64,000 nucleotides of DNA from Ralstonia pickettii (GCF_000607165.1 NZ_JFZG01000003.1:62001-126000); one strand, 5' to 3'; positions 28,817-37,533 are shown, counted from the first letter of the stretch. Notes: generated by a model from the sequence alone, not told the origin. Numbers and translations: made by a program.

Positions 28817-30004
28817 TTAGGCGTGCGCTTTCAGCAGCGTGCGCAGCATGCCGATCATCGTGTCGATCTCTTCGGTCGTCACGTTCAGCGCAGGCATGAA
28901 GCGCAGGATGTTCGGGCGCGGGGCGTTCAGCAGCAGGCCCGTCGGGTTCATCTCGCGGGCGGCTTCCACCAGTTGGCCGCCAATGTCCTTGCCGAGCAGC
29001 AGCGCGCGCAGCAGGCCGTTACCGCGTTCGCCGGCCAGGCCGAACTCTTCGCTCAGCTTGAGCAGTTGCGTGCGCAGATAGGCGCCGCGTTCTTGCACGC
29101 CGGCCAGGAAGCCCGGGGCCAGGAGTTGCTCGATCACCGAGCAGCCGACGGCCGTCATCAGCGGGTTGCCGTTGTAGGTGCCGCCCTGGTCGCCGGCCTC
29201 GAAGCTGGCAACTTCATCCGTGCACAGCAGGGCCGAGAGCGGCACGCCGCCGCCGATACCCTTGCCCAGCGTCATGATGTCCGGCTCGATGTTCGAGAGC
29301 TGGTAGGCGAAGAGCGTGCCGCAGCGGCCGCAACCGGCCTGCACTTCATCAACGATCAACAGGATCTTGTGCTTCTTGGTCAGCGCGCGCAGCTGCTGCA
29401 TGAATTCCGGCGTGGCCGGCAGCACGCCGCCTTCGCCTTGCACCGGCTCAAGCATCACGCCGACAGTCTCGTCGGTGATGAGCGCTTCCACCGAGGCAAT
29501 GTCGTTCAGGATGGCTTTCGGGAAGCCCGGTACCTGCGGCGCGAAGATGGTGTCCCAGCCGGCCTTGCCCGACGCGCTCATGGTGGCGAGCGTGCGGCCG
29601 TGGAAGCTGTGGTCGAACGTGATGATCTGGAACGCGCCGTTCTTATGCTTCTTGCCCCACTTGCGAGCGAGCTTGATGGCGCCTTCGTTGGCTTCGGCGC
29701 CGCTGTTGGCGAAGAACACCTTGTCGAAACAGCTGTGCGCGGTCAACAGGCCGGCCAGCTTGGCCATTGGCTCGTTGTAGAACGCCGGGCTCGGGTTGAT
29801 CAGCTTCCTGGCCTGCGCGTTCAGCGCTTCGATCATGCCGTCATTGGAGTGGCCGAGGCAGTTGACGGCCCAGCCTTGCACGAAGTCCAGATATCGCTTG
29901 CCGTTGTGGTCCGTCAGCCACGAGCCCTTGCCTTCGGTGAAGATGATCTCGGGCCGATTGGTGATGTACATCAGGGACTGGACGGGGTAGTCAGCAAACG
30001 CCAT
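28817..30004 (-). CDS. argD: Acetylornithine aminotransferase (class III, PLP)
   Basis: A 395 aa class III aminotransferase converting N-acetylglutamate semialdehyde to N-acetylornithine in arginine synthesis; some homologues also serve lysine synthesis. The PLP lysine lies in [18 protein letters not shown] near residue 247. [18 protein letters not shown] and [20 protein letters not shown] are typical. A ribosome site GGAG precedes the ATG. I see no promoter between the terminator at 30071-30098 and this gene, so expression appears to depend on read-through of that leader terminator. A 4-aminobutyrate-type specificity cannot be excluded by sequence alone. Confidence 0.9.
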   Translation of the reverse strand: MAFADYPVQSLMYITNRPEIIFTEGKGSWLTDHNGKRYLDFVQGWAVNCLGHSNDGMIEALNAQARKLINPSPAFYNEPMAKLAGLLTAHSCFDKVFFANSGAEANEGAIKLARKWGKKHKNGAFQIITFDHSFHGRTLATMSASGKAGWDTIFAPQVPGFPKAILNDIASVEALITDETVGVMLEPVQGEGGVLPATPEFMQQLRALTKKHKILLIVDEVQAGCGRCGTLFAYQLSNIEPDIMTLGKGIGGGVPLSALLCTDEVASFEAGDQGGTYNGNPLMTAVGCSVIEQLLAPGFLAGVQERGAYLRTQLLKLSEEFGLAGERGNGLLRALLLGKDIGGQLVEAAREMNPTGLLLNAPRPNILRFMPALNVTTEEIDTMIGMLRTLLKAHA

Positions 30005-30059
30005 GGCAAAGCTCCAGAAAAAGGCGGCAGGAAGATGAAAAACCGAAAAAACGCGAGTT

Positions 30060-30098
30060 GGAAAAAGACAAAGGCCACGGGGGTTGCCCCGTGGCCTT
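30060..30098 (-). terminator. Intrinsic terminator in the argD leader (candidate attenuator)
   Basis: On the minus strand, AAGGCCACGGGG (30098-30087) pairs perfectly with CCCCGTGGCCTT (30082-30071) around the loop CAAC, followed by TTGTCTTTTT. It lies about 105 nt after the promoter and 67 bp before the argD ATG. It may end a short RNA or act as an attenuator; the arginine-rich ORF before it favours attenuation. Confidence 0.8.
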
Positions 30099-30131
30099 GT
30101 GATCGTCGAATCCTGTGAACCCGATATGCAA

Positions 30132-30203
30132 TCAGCAGACAGCCGCGTGGCTTCCCGGAGGGAGCAACGTACGGCGGCGTCGGAGGTGCAGGGCTCGGTT
30201 CAT
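30132..30203 (-). CDS. Candidate arginine leader peptide upstream of argD (23 aa)
   Basis: ATG at 30203 to TGA at 30132 encodes [16 protein letters not shown] followed by GSHAAVC. Codons 8-11 are CGA CGC CGC CGT, four arginines in a row, and codon 3 is also Arg. The ATG lies 8 nt after the -10 hexamer, so the mRNA would be leaderless or nearly so; no Shine-Dalgarno sequence is possible. The ORF ends 33 nt before the terminator hairpin. A leader peptide rich in the pathway's own amino acid before a terminator and a biosynthetic gene is the layout of his/leu/thr attenuators. CGN codons are common in this GC-rich genome, so the run alone is weak evidence; the context is the stronger part. Confidence 0.55.
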   Translation of the reverse strand: MNRALHLRRRRTLLPPGSHAAVC

Positions 30204-30211
30204 AAGGCGCA

Positions 30212-30240
30212 AGAATAAGACGGATGCCAAGTCAAGTCAA
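30212..30240 (-). promoter_or_regulatory. Sigma-70 promoter of the argD leader
   Basis: On the minus strand, TTGACT (30240-30235), a 17 bp spacer and TATTCT (30217-30212). Transcription should begin at about 30203-30205, at or next to the leader ATG. It lies 36 bp past the stop of the upstream reductase gene. Confidence 0.7.
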
Positions 30241-30275
30241 AACGAAATTTTGACCTTCTTTGGATTTGTGCAACG

Positions 30276-31325
30276 TCAGCCGGCCGGGTGGAGGTCTGCC
30301 TCCGAGGTGAAGGAATCGGCGAAGAACGCGTCCGGGTGCATCCGGCACTGGGCGGCGAAATCCGTGCGGGCCGAGTTGATCACCACCGGCGCGCCGCAGG
30401 CGTAGACCTCGTGGCCTGACAGGTCAGGGTGATCGGCCATCACAGCTTGGTGAACGAAGCCGGTGCGGCCTGTCCACGCGTCTTCTGGCAAGGCGTTGGA
30501 GACGACCGGCACGTAGGTGAAGTTCGGCAGCGTGCGCGCCCATTCTTCAGCCTTGGCGTGCATGTACAGGTCTTGTGGGCGACGGCCGCCCCAGTACAAC
30601 GTCATCGGGCGTGTGCTGCCGATGAACTGGGCGTGCTCGATGATCGCCTTGATGGGCGCGAAACCGGTGCCCGAGGCCAGCAGGATGATCGGCTTGTCGG
30701 ATTCTTCACGCAGGAAGAAGCTGCCCAGCGGGCCCTCGAAGCGCAGGATGTCACGCTCCTTCATGGCCGGGGCGCCTTCTTTGGCGCCGAACACGTAGTC
30801 GGTAAATGCGCCGCCCGGCATGTGGCGGATGTGCAGCTCGATCGGGCCTTCGTCGTGGGGCGGGTTGGCGATCGAGTAGCTGCGGCGCTTGCCGTCGCGC
30901 AGGAGGAATTCCACGTACTGTCCGGCCAGAAATTGCATACGCTCGGTGGCAGGCAGTTGCAGCTTGACGATGGTGACGTCCGGCGCGGCCTTTTCCAGCG
31001 ACGCGACGCGGCACGGAATCTTCTTGATGGGTACGTCGCCGGCGCCATGCACTTCGCGCACTTCAATCGTGACGTCAGTGGCGGGCGTGGCGCAGCAGAA
31101 CAGCGCACGGCCTTCGGTGGCTTCCTGGGCGGACAGCGCGTTGGGCGAGTGGTTGCCCTGGACGATGGAGCCCTCACGCACGTGGCCCTTGCACGAACCG
31201 CACGCGCCGTTTTTGCAGCCGTATGGCAGGCCGATGCCCTGGCGCAGCGCCGCTGCAAGGATGGTCTCGCCGTCTTCGGCCTGGAATTGGCGGCCGCTGG
31301 GCAGCACGTTGATCTGGTAAGCCAT
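30276..31325 (-). CDS. 2Fe-2S ferredoxin-type NAD(P)H:flavin oxidoreductase (CDP-6-deoxyglucoseen reductase-like)
   Basis: A 349 aa electron-transfer protein. Its N-terminal plant-type ferredoxin domain holds the cluster cysteines in YGCKNGACGSCKGH and LFCC. A flavin-binding barrel follows with the motif RSYSIANPP, then an NAD(P)-binding domain with LASGTGFAPIKAII. This layout is shared with AscD/RfbI, methane/phenol monooxygenase reductases and NQR-F-like proteins. No oxygenase or sugar genes are nearby, so the acceptor is unknown. The start is the ATG at 31325 (MAYQINVLPSG). It is divergent from the SDR gene, 14 bp between starts. Confidence 0.88.
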   Translation of the reverse strand: MAYQINVLPSGRQFQAEDGETILAAALRQGIGLPYGCKNGACGSCKGHVREGSIVQGNHSPNALSAQEATEGRALFCCATPATDVTIEVREVHGAGDVPIKKIPCRVASLEKAAPDVTIVKLQLPATERMQFLAGQYVEFLLRDGKRRSYSIANPPHDEGPIELHIRHMPGGAFTDYVFGAKEGAPAMKERDILRFEGPLGSFFLREESDKPIILLASGTGFAPIKAIIEHAQFIGSTRPMTLYWGGRRPQDLYMHAKAEEWARTLPNFTYVPVVSNALPEDAWTGRTGFVHQAVMADHPDLSGHEVYACGAPVVINSARTDFAAQCRMHPDAFFADSFTSEADLHPAG

Positions 31326-31339
31326 ACTACAATCCGAAT

Positions 31340-32407
31340 ATGTTGAAAAGAGTGTCTGGTCGCCCGTCTGGGCATGCAATGGTGGTCAATCCGGCAGCAC
31401 GTCCGATGGTGAATCAGTCAGTCGCTCGGCCATCCAAATCTTCACTACGCTTGGGCCTTCCCCGCGTGTTGATCGTCGGTTGCGGCGATGTCGGACAACG
31501 CTGCCTGGCGATGCTCCGCACGCGTTTTCGCGTCTTTGCCGTCACCTCACGCCCCGAAGGTCGCGCTTCGTTGCGCGAAGCCGGCGCCGTGCCGATTGTC
31601 GCCAATCTGGACGATCCCGCGTCGCTGCGCCGCCTGCGAGGTTTAAGCCTCCGCGTGCTGCATCTGGCACCGCCGCCCGCTGCCGGCAACGATGATCCGC
31701 GTACCGCCGCGCTACTGCACGCGCTGACGCAGCCGGCTCCGGTTTCCCGGGCCACAAAACATCGCATTTTACCCGAGCGGGCGCGCAGGTCGGGTGGCCT
31801 CACTGGCCGCTTGAAAACTCACCTCCAAGCGCGCGCGTTCGTGTATGCCAGCACCAGTGGCGTCTACGGCGATGCGGGCGGCGCCTGGGTCGACGAATCC
31901 CGCCCGGTGAAGCCAACCACGGCGCGTGCCCAACGCCGTGTCGCTGCCGAGCGCCGCGTGCGCTGGTTCGGTGCGGGCGGCGGCTGGCGCACGTCGATTT
32001 TGCGCATTCCAGGCATCTATGCAGCCGACCGGCTGCCTGTCGCGCGGCTCGAACGCGGCACGCCCGCCTTGCGCCCGGAAGACGATGTCTACACCAACCA
32101 CATCCACGCCGACGACCTTGCGCGCGCCCTCATTGCCGCGCTGTTCCGGGGGAAACCGCAGCGCGTGGTGCATGCCAGCGATGCATCGGAGCTGCGCATG
32201 GGCGATTACTTTGACGCCGTGGCCGACGCGCGCGGCTTGCAGCGGCCACCGCGCATTTCGCGGGCCGAGGCCGCCCAGCAGATCGAGCCGGCACTGCTGT
32301 CGTTCATGAGCGAATCGCGCCGGCTTCGCAACACGCGGCTAGCGCGCGAGTTGCGCGTGGCGCTGCGCTACCCGACGGTGGCGGATTTCCTGAGCAGCGA
32401 GGCCTGA
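31340..32407 (+). CDS. NAD(P)-dependent sugar epimerase/dehydratase-like SDR protein
   Basis: A 355 aa protein with a Rossmann motif in RVLIVGCGDVGQRCL near residue 43 and a FVYASTSGVYGD active-site strand near residue 160. The extended-SDR lysine is not in the usual YxxxK position, so it is an atypical member. The start is uncertain: ATGs at 31340, 31379, 31382 and 31409 are in frame and the first ~40 residues look unstructured. The stop lies 1 bp before the diguanylate cyclase ATG. Confidence 0.8.
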   Translation: MLKRVSGRPSGHAMVVNPAARPMVNQSVARPSKSSLRLGLPRVLIVGCGDVGQRCLAMLRTRFRVFAVTSRPEGRASLREAGAVPIVANLDDPASLRRLRGLSLRVLHLAPPPAAGNDDPRTAALLHALTQPAPVSRATKHRILPERARRSGGLTGRLKTHLQARAFVYASTSGVYGDAGGAWVDESRPVKPTTARAQRRVAAERRVRWFGAGGGWRTSILRIPGIYAADRLPVARLERGTPALRPEDDVYTNHIHADDLARALIAALFRGKPQRVVHASDASELRMGDYFDAVADARGLQRPPRISRAEAAQQIEPALLSFMSESRRLRNTRLARELRVALRYPTVADFLSSEA

Positions 32408-32408
32408 C

Positions 32409-34076
32409 ATGAAGGCGCCTGCGCCCGCACCTGCAACGTCGTCGCACGGCGCCCGGCTGCGCCTTGCGCGGTTGGCGCTTTGGCTGTCGGCGGCGGTGGT
32501 GGGCGTAGGCGTCTCATGGTTTGCCGCCTGCTTCGTGGCGGATTCGATGAGCGCGCGCGACATGCAGCAGATGGTCGATGCGCGGCGCCAGCTGGCTGCG
32601 CAGGTGGCGGAAGGGATGTCGAACCAGATCACGGCCGACGTGGCCTTGCTGCGCGCGCTGCCGCAGACGCTCGCGCAGATCGATGCCATCCCGCGTGCCG
32701 TGGCGCGCGTCGACACCCGGCGCTGGAACCTGATGGATCAGGGCTCGCGTGCTGAAGAGGCGACGTCGCACCCGGAAGTGGTCGACATCGATGCATTCCT
32801 GAACGCGACCGCCGGCAATCTCGGGCTCGACTACGTCTGGGTCGTCAACCAACACAATTACGTGGTGCTGGCCAATAACGCCGGTCATGCCGATTCGTTC
32901 GTCGGCGTGCAGTCGAGCATGCAGCCGTACATGAAGGAGGCGATGCTGGGCGGCCTGGGCGAGCAATTCACGGTGGGCCGGGTGACGGGCGTGCCGGGCC
33001 TGTTCTTCGCTGCACCGGTGTATGACGCTGGTGGGTACCTGGTCGCGGCGATGGGCACCAAGGTAAGCCTTGCGAGGCTGCAGCACTGGGTGTCGCACCC
33101 GACATCGTTGGTGACCGATCCAAACGGATTGATCATTCTGTCGACCGACGCGTCGCTGGTGGGCAAGATCCTGCCGGATGCGCGCCTGCAGCGCATGCGT
33201 GCCAGCGACCGGTACAACGCCTACCAGCGTGTCGACTTCGAGCCGTGGCCCTATCAGCCCACTGCCAAGGCGCATCACGATGTGCCCCGCTGGGTGCCGG
33301 CCGAGGTGCGCGACACGCTGTCCTGGCGTGAGGGCAGTGCGATGCCTTCGCTCGCCGTGTCGCGCAGTGCCAGTGCGGACCTCACCATCGTCGTGGCCGA
33401 GCCGCTGCCTGCGTGGGGCCAGCAGCTTGCCAACCATGCGCGCAACCGCGCGATCGGCTTCGTGTTGTTCGTGAGCGTGCTGGTGACGTTCGTGCTGGTG
33501 GCGTGGTCTTTGGTGCGCGAGCGGCAGCATCACCGTGTAACGCGCCATTTGAACCAGCGGCTGCAACGCACCAATAGCGCGCTCGCCAACGAGGCGCATT
33601 TCGACCATCTCACGGGTGTGCTGACGCGGCGTCGCTTCCTGGCGCTGTTCGACACGGTGCTCGCGCGAGCCCACAACCGCGCCGAACCGCTCGTGCTGGT
33701 GCTGGCCGATCTGGATCACTTCAAGCGCATCAATGACACATGGGGCCACGCAGTGGGCGACATGGCGCTGCAGCGCTTTGCGTCGCTTGCGACGAGCGTG
33801 CTGCGCAGTAGTGATCTGGTCGGGCGTTTGGGCGGCGAGGAATTCGCCATGGTGATGGGCCGCACCACACTGGAAACGGCCACTGAGGTGGCGGAGCGCC
33901 TGCGTACTGCGGTGGCAGAGACGGACGAGAGTTTCCCGACCGGGCTGTCGATGACCGTCAGCATGGGCATGACGGTCTGCCGGCCGGGCGATACCGCGTC
34001 GGAGATGCTCAAGCGCGCCGACCTGGCGCTGTATCGCGCCAAGGAAAGCGGTCGCAACCGGCACGTGGCCGGCTGA
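32409..34076 (+). CDS. Membrane-bound diguanylate cyclase (dCache-GGDEF)
   Basis: A 555 aa protein with TM1 near residues 21-45, a periplasmic sensor region of about 300 residues resembling a dCache domain, TM2 near 350-370, and a C-terminal GGDEF domain. The active site is intact as GGEEF, and an RxxD inhibitory site (RSSD) lies five residues before it. It should therefore make c-di-GMP with product inhibition. The periplasmic ligand is unknown. It follows the SDR gene by 1 bp. Confidence 0.93.
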   Translation: MKAPAPAPATSSHGARLRLARLALWLSAAVVGVGVSWFAACFVADSMSARDMQQMVDARRQLAAQVAEGMSNQITADVALLRALPQTLAQIDAIPRAVARVDTRRWNLMDQGSRAEEATSHPEVVDIDAFLNATAGNLGLDYVWVVNQHNYVVLANNAGHADSFVGVQSSMQPYMKEAMLGGLGEQFTVGRVTGVPGLFFAAPVYDAGGYLVAAMGTKVSLARLQHWVSHPTSLVTDPNGLIILSTDASLVGKILPDARLQRMRASDRYNAYQRVDFEPWPYQPTAKAHHDVPRWVPAEVRDTLSWREGSAMPSLAVSRSASADLTIVVAEPLPAWGQQLANHARNRAIGFVLFVSVLVTFVLVAWSLVRERQHHRVTRHLNQRLQRTNSALANEAHFDHLTGVLTRRRFLALFDTVLARAHNRAEPLVLVLADLDHFKRINDTWGHAVGDMALQRFASLATSVLRSSDLVGRLGGEEFAMVMGRTTLETATEVAERLRTAVAETDESFPTGLSMTVSMGMTVCRPGDTASEMLKRADLALYRAKESGRNRHVAG

Positions 34077-34085
34077 AACTGGCGA

Positions 34086-35903
34086 CTAGCGCGCGGCGCG
34101 TCCAGCGCGGCGGCGGCGTAGTTCGAGCTGCGTGCGCGTGCCCGACAGCGGCACACGGCGGAAGCGCTCGCGGCGCTGTTCCTCATCAAAGAACGCCAGC
34201 GAGGGTTTGACCAGATCGCTGCGCGAGACAATGCCCACCAGCGCGCGCGATTGCGAATCGGCCACCACCGGCAGCCGCTCCAGCCCATGCACTGCCAGGC
34301 GCGTGGCGACGATGCGGCAGGTCTCGCCGGGCAATGCCATCACGGGGGCATTCGCACCGAACAATTCGGCAACGGTGATGGCGCCGCGCTTCTGGCCCGC
34401 CAGCAGGGCATCGCGGTCGAGCATGCCGACCAACGCGCCATTCGGGCCACCTCGCACCACCGGAAACGCGCGGTGTGCCTGCTTGGCCCCAAAGCGGTTG
34501 GCGAGCGTATCGGCCAGCGTGGCCTGTGCGTCGATGGTCTGCACCGAACGCGTCATCACCTCATCCACGGCGTGACGCTCGAGCGGGTCGACGGCGTATT
34601 CGCGATAGATGTGGAAGCCGCGGCGTGCGATCTTCTCGGTCATGATCGAACGCGGCATGGTCAGCACGACAAAGCCGTAGGACACCGCCACCGCCAGCAG
34701 AATCGGCAGCAGCGCGTTCACATCGTGGGTAAGCCCGAAGGCGAAGACGATGGCCGTGAGCGGGGCGCCCAGCACACCGGCCAGCATGGCCGCCATGCAC
34801 ACCAGCGGCCACAAGCCCGGGTCACCCCCCGGCAGCACGGGCCCGATCAGCACCCCCAAGCCGGCGCCCATCATCAGCAGCGGAGCAAGCACACCGCCGG
34901 ACGTGCCGGAACCCAGCGCGATCACCCAGATGACGGCCTTGACCACCAGCAGCGCCAGCGCCACGCGGATGGCGAGATGGTTGTGCAGCAAATCGCCGAT
35001 GACGTCGTAGCCGACCCCGAGCGCACGCGGCTCGAAATAACCGCCAATGCCAACCACCAGGCCACCGATGGCCGGCCACCACATCCAGTGGATCGGCAGG
35101 CGGCCGAACAGGTCTTCAGTTTTGTACAGCGCCATCGAGAGCGAGCGTGCCAGCGCGCCGCACAGCAACCCGGCGACCACGCACGAGCCCAGCGCTGGTA
35201 GCGTCGCCGGTGCGGTTTCCAGCGGGAAGAGAGGGCCAGGTTCCAGCACCAGTACACGCAGGAAGCCCGCCACCGCGCACGCCACCGCCACGGGCAGCAT
35301 GCTGCGCGGGCGCCATTCGAACAGCAGCAGTTCCACCGCCAGCAGCAGCGCGGCCACCGGCGTGCCGAACACGGCCGTCATGCCCGCCGTAGCACCGGCC
35401 ACCAGCAGCGTCTTGCGCTCGGCGGCCGTCAGCTTGAAGAACTGCGCGAACAGCGAGCCGATCGCGCCGCCCGTCATGATGATCGGGCCTTCCGCGCCAA
35501 ACGGGCCGCCGCTGCCGATCACGATGCCCGAGGACAGCGGCTTGAGCACCGCCACCTTCGGGGACATCTTGCTCTTGCCGAACAGGATGGCTTCGATGGC
35601 CTCGGGAATGCCGTGGCCACGAATCTTCTCCGAGCCGAAGCGCGCCATCAGCCCGACGATCAGCCCGCCGATGAGCGGTACCGCAATCACCCAGGCGCCG
35701 AGCGTGTTGGTGGCCGGCGAGCGATCCGCCAGCGACAGCGTCTGGAAAAAGAACAGGTTGGTGAAGAAGCGGATCAGGTTGAGCAGCACCACGGCTGCCA
35801 ACGTGGCAAACGCAGCGATGACAACCGCCAGCGCAGTGGTGCGGAACAGCGTGGTGTCGGTCGCAAAGTCGCGCCGATGCTGTTGGTGTTCAAGGGTTTG
35901 CAT
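34086..35903 (-). CDS. ClC-type chloride channel/antiporter with CBS domain pair
   Basis: A 605 aa inner-membrane protein with the ClC fold: GHGIPEAIEA, SGGPFGAEGPIIMTGG (retains the gating glutamate of the GxEGP motif), GTPVAALLLAVELLL, and GTSGGVLAPLLMMGAG. Two CBS domains follow in the last ~170 residues (VDEVMTRSVQTIDAQ... and PVMALPGETCRIVATRL...), which usually bind adenine nucleotides. The retained Glu is compatible with H+/Cl- exchange. It starts 4 bp after the MarR gene's stop, so the two form an operon. Confidence 0.93.
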   Translation of the reverse strand: MQTLEHQQHRRDFATDTTLFRTTALAVVIAAFATLAAVVLLNLIRFFTNLFFFQTLSLADRSPATNTLGAWVIAVPLIGGLIVGLMARFGSEKIRGHGIPEAIEAILFGKSKMSPKVAVLKPLSSGIVIGSGGPFGAEGPIIMTGGAIGSLFAQFFKLTAAERKTLLVAGATAGMTAVFGTPVAALLLAVELLLFEWRPRSMLPVAVACAVAGFLRVLVLEPGPLFPLETAPATLPALGSCVVAGLLCGALARSLSMALYKTEDLFGRLPIHWMWWPAIGGLVVGIGGYFEPRALGVGYDVIGDLLHNHLAIRVALALLVVKAVIWVIALGSGTSGGVLAPLLMMGAGLGVLIGPVLPGGDPGLWPLVCMAAMLAGVLGAPLTAIVFAFGLTHDVNALLPILLAVAVSYGFVVLTMPRSIMTEKIARRGFHIYREYAVDPLERHAVDEVMTRSVQTIDAQATLADTLANRFGAKQAHRAFPVVRGGPNGALVGMLDRDALLAGQKRGAITVAELFGANAPVMALPGETCRIVATRLAVHGLERLPVVADSQSRALVGIVSRSDLVKPSLAFFDEEQRRERFRRVPLSGTRTQLELRRRRAGRAAR

Positions 35904-35907
35904 GACG

Positions 35908-36345
35908 TTACTGCTCGGCGGATGGTTCGGCGGGGTGATCGAGGTGGGGGATCTTGAAAGCGCGGCTGAAGGTTGACAGCTCGCTCTGGTGCAGCCCGGC
36001 CAGCAGCGCAACAAGTTGGTCACCCTTCCTGGAGAGATGCACTTCCACCTGGCGTGCGTCGGTGTCGCTTTGGCGGCGTTCGACCAGGCCCGCTTCTTCG
36101 CAGCGTGTGATGAGTGCCGCCGTGCCATGCGGCGCGGCCTGCAGGCGCTCGGCCAGTTCGCCGACGGTGGCCCATTCGCGCCCGGCATAGCCTTTCACGT
36201 GCAGCAGCAACTGATACTGCAGCGGCGTGATGCCCTTGGCGTGGATCAGATCTTCAGAGGCGCGCAGGAAGCGGCGCAGGTGGTAGCGGAAATCGGAGAG
36301 GCTCTCGAAATCCTGCTTGGACAGAGGTCGGGCGCGGGTGGACAT
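35908..36345 (-). CDS. MarR family transcriptional regulator
   Basis: A 145 aa winged-helix regulator: FRYHLRRFLRASEDLIHAKG, LQYQLLLHVKG, VGELAERLQAAPHGTAALITR (recognition helix) and EAGLVERRQSDTDARQVEV (wing). I chose the ATG at 36345; the longer frame crosses the operator. It is first in an operon with the ClC channel, behind a palindrome at 36373-36391 that is probably its own operator. The ligand is unknown. Confidence 0.93.
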   Translation of the reverse strand: MSTRARPLSKQDFESLSDFRYHLRRFLRASEDLIHAKGITPLQYQLLLHVKGYAGREWATVGELAERLQAAPHGTAALITRCEEAGLVERRQSDTDARQVEVHLSRKGDQLVALLAGLHQSELSTFSRAFKIPHLDHPAEPSAEQ

Positions 36346-36372
36346 GGCGGAATCAAAAGGTTCGGGCTGGAA

Positions 36373-36391
36373 TATATCACAGTGTGACATA
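36373..36391. promoter_or_regulatory. Candidate MarR operator
   Basis: TATATCACA (36373-36381), a central G, then TGTGACATA (36383-36391): an inverted repeat with 8 of 9 positions symmetric. It lies 28 bp before the MarR ATG and overlaps an AT-rich -10-like sequence (TATATT on the minus strand), so binding would block the MarR/ClC operon. Confidence 0.6.
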
Positions 36392-36588
36392 TTTGGAGAG
36401 GCCTGCCATGTTGCTGTATTGCCAACCTGGAGTGCGTTCTGAGTTGCACGGATTGTTGATTGCCAATCAAGACTGTTTCGTCGACGGGCGGGTTTTTCTG
36501 CAAAGGTGGCGCACGCACACTGCGGTCCATGCTCATTGCGTTGATAGCGAACGCTTCGCCGTTAGCGCCTTTTGACCCGATCACAACC

Positions 36589-37533
36589 ATGCCTCCCACA
36601 CTCGACAAACTGACTCACGGCGGCTTCACCATCGGCATCGAGTTGCCACTCGACAACGATTGGTCCCCCGCTGGCGATGCCAAGCGGCTGCGCGATGGGC
36701 GCCGCCACGGTGTGCCCGATATCGAACACCACGCAGCCCTCGCGCAACTCGCGGATTCGCTCGGCTTTCGTGCCCTGTGGGTGCGCGATGTGCCGGTGTA
36801 CGACCCCGCATTCGGCGATGCTGCGCAGGTGTTCGAAGCGTTCTCGTATCTGGGCTACCTAGCCGGCATCACGCGCAACATTCTGCTCGGCACCGCCGCC
36901 GTTGTTCTGCCGCTGCGCGAGCCGCTGCTGACGCTCAAATCGGCCGCAAGCATCCAGGAGTTGAGCGGCGGTCGTCTGTTGCTCGGCGTGGCGAGCGGAG
37001 ACCGGCCCGTCGAATATCCGTTGTTCGGCCGCGACTTCGAATCGCGCGGGGAAAGCTTCCGTGACCAGATCGCGCTTTTGCGTGACGGCGCGCGCGGCAG
37101 CTTGCCCGCCGGCATAGAGATTCTGCCGGCCATGCGCCCGTCGCTTCCGCTGCTGGTGGCCGGCCTCGCGCAACAGACGCCGACCTGGATCGGCACACAC
37201 ATGGACGGTTGCCTTGCCTATCCGGGCACGCCGGCCGACCACGCGCAACGCGCCGCCGCATGGCGTGCCGTTGCGGGCGACAAGCCCTACGTGAGCTTCA
37301 TCCACCTCGATCTGACGGATGACCCGCACGAGCCGCTGCAACGCCATCGCTTTGGCGCACGCGCCGGGCGCATCGCACTGTCCGAAGAGCTGGCAGCGAT
37401 GCGCGAGGCGGGTGTTCAGCATATCGGGCTGCATTTCCGCCGGAATCGTCGCCCGCTTGCCGAAACGTTTGCGGAAATCGCGGCAGAGGTCCTGCCCGCT
37501 TTCCATTCCTCTGCTTTGGAGTACACCGCATGA
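36589..37533 (+). CDS. LLM class (luciferase-like) oxidoreductase
   Basis: A 314 aa protein of the luciferase-like FMN/F420-dependent family: HHAALAQLADSLGFRALWVRD, LGTAAVVLPLREPLLTLKSAAS, and ELSGGRLLLGVASGDRPVEYPLFG. I chose the ATG at 36589, where the family starts. It overlaps the MFS gene by 4 bp and heads a three-gene operon (LLM, MFS, aldo/keto reductase) divergent from the MarR/ClC operon. The substrate is unknown. Confidence 0.9.
   Translation: MPPTLDKLTHGGFTIGIELPLDNDWSPAGDAKRLRDGRRHGVPDIEHHAALAQLADSLGFRALWVRDVPVYDPAFGDAAQVFEAFSYLGYLAGITRNILLGTAAVVLPLREPLLTLKSAASIQELSGGRLLLGVASGDRPVEYPLFGRDFESRGESFRDQIALLRDGARGSLPAGIEILPAMRPSLPLLVAGLAQQTPTWIGTHMDGCLAYPGTPADHAQRAAAWRAVAGDKPYVSFIHLDLTDDPHEPLQRHRFGARAGRIALSEELAAMREAGVQHIGLHFRRNRRPLAETFAEIAAEVLPAFHSSALEYTA

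Noticed and set aside
28541-30118. A 525-codon plus-strand frame opposite argD
   Set aside because: Shadow of argD with low-complexity translation.
30060-30205. Alternative reading of the argD leader as a stand-alone small regulatory RNA
   Set aside because: Promoter and terminator would fit an sRNA, and this is not excluded, but the Arg-rich ORF directly upstream of an arginine gene and the lack of another argD promoter make attenuation the better reading.
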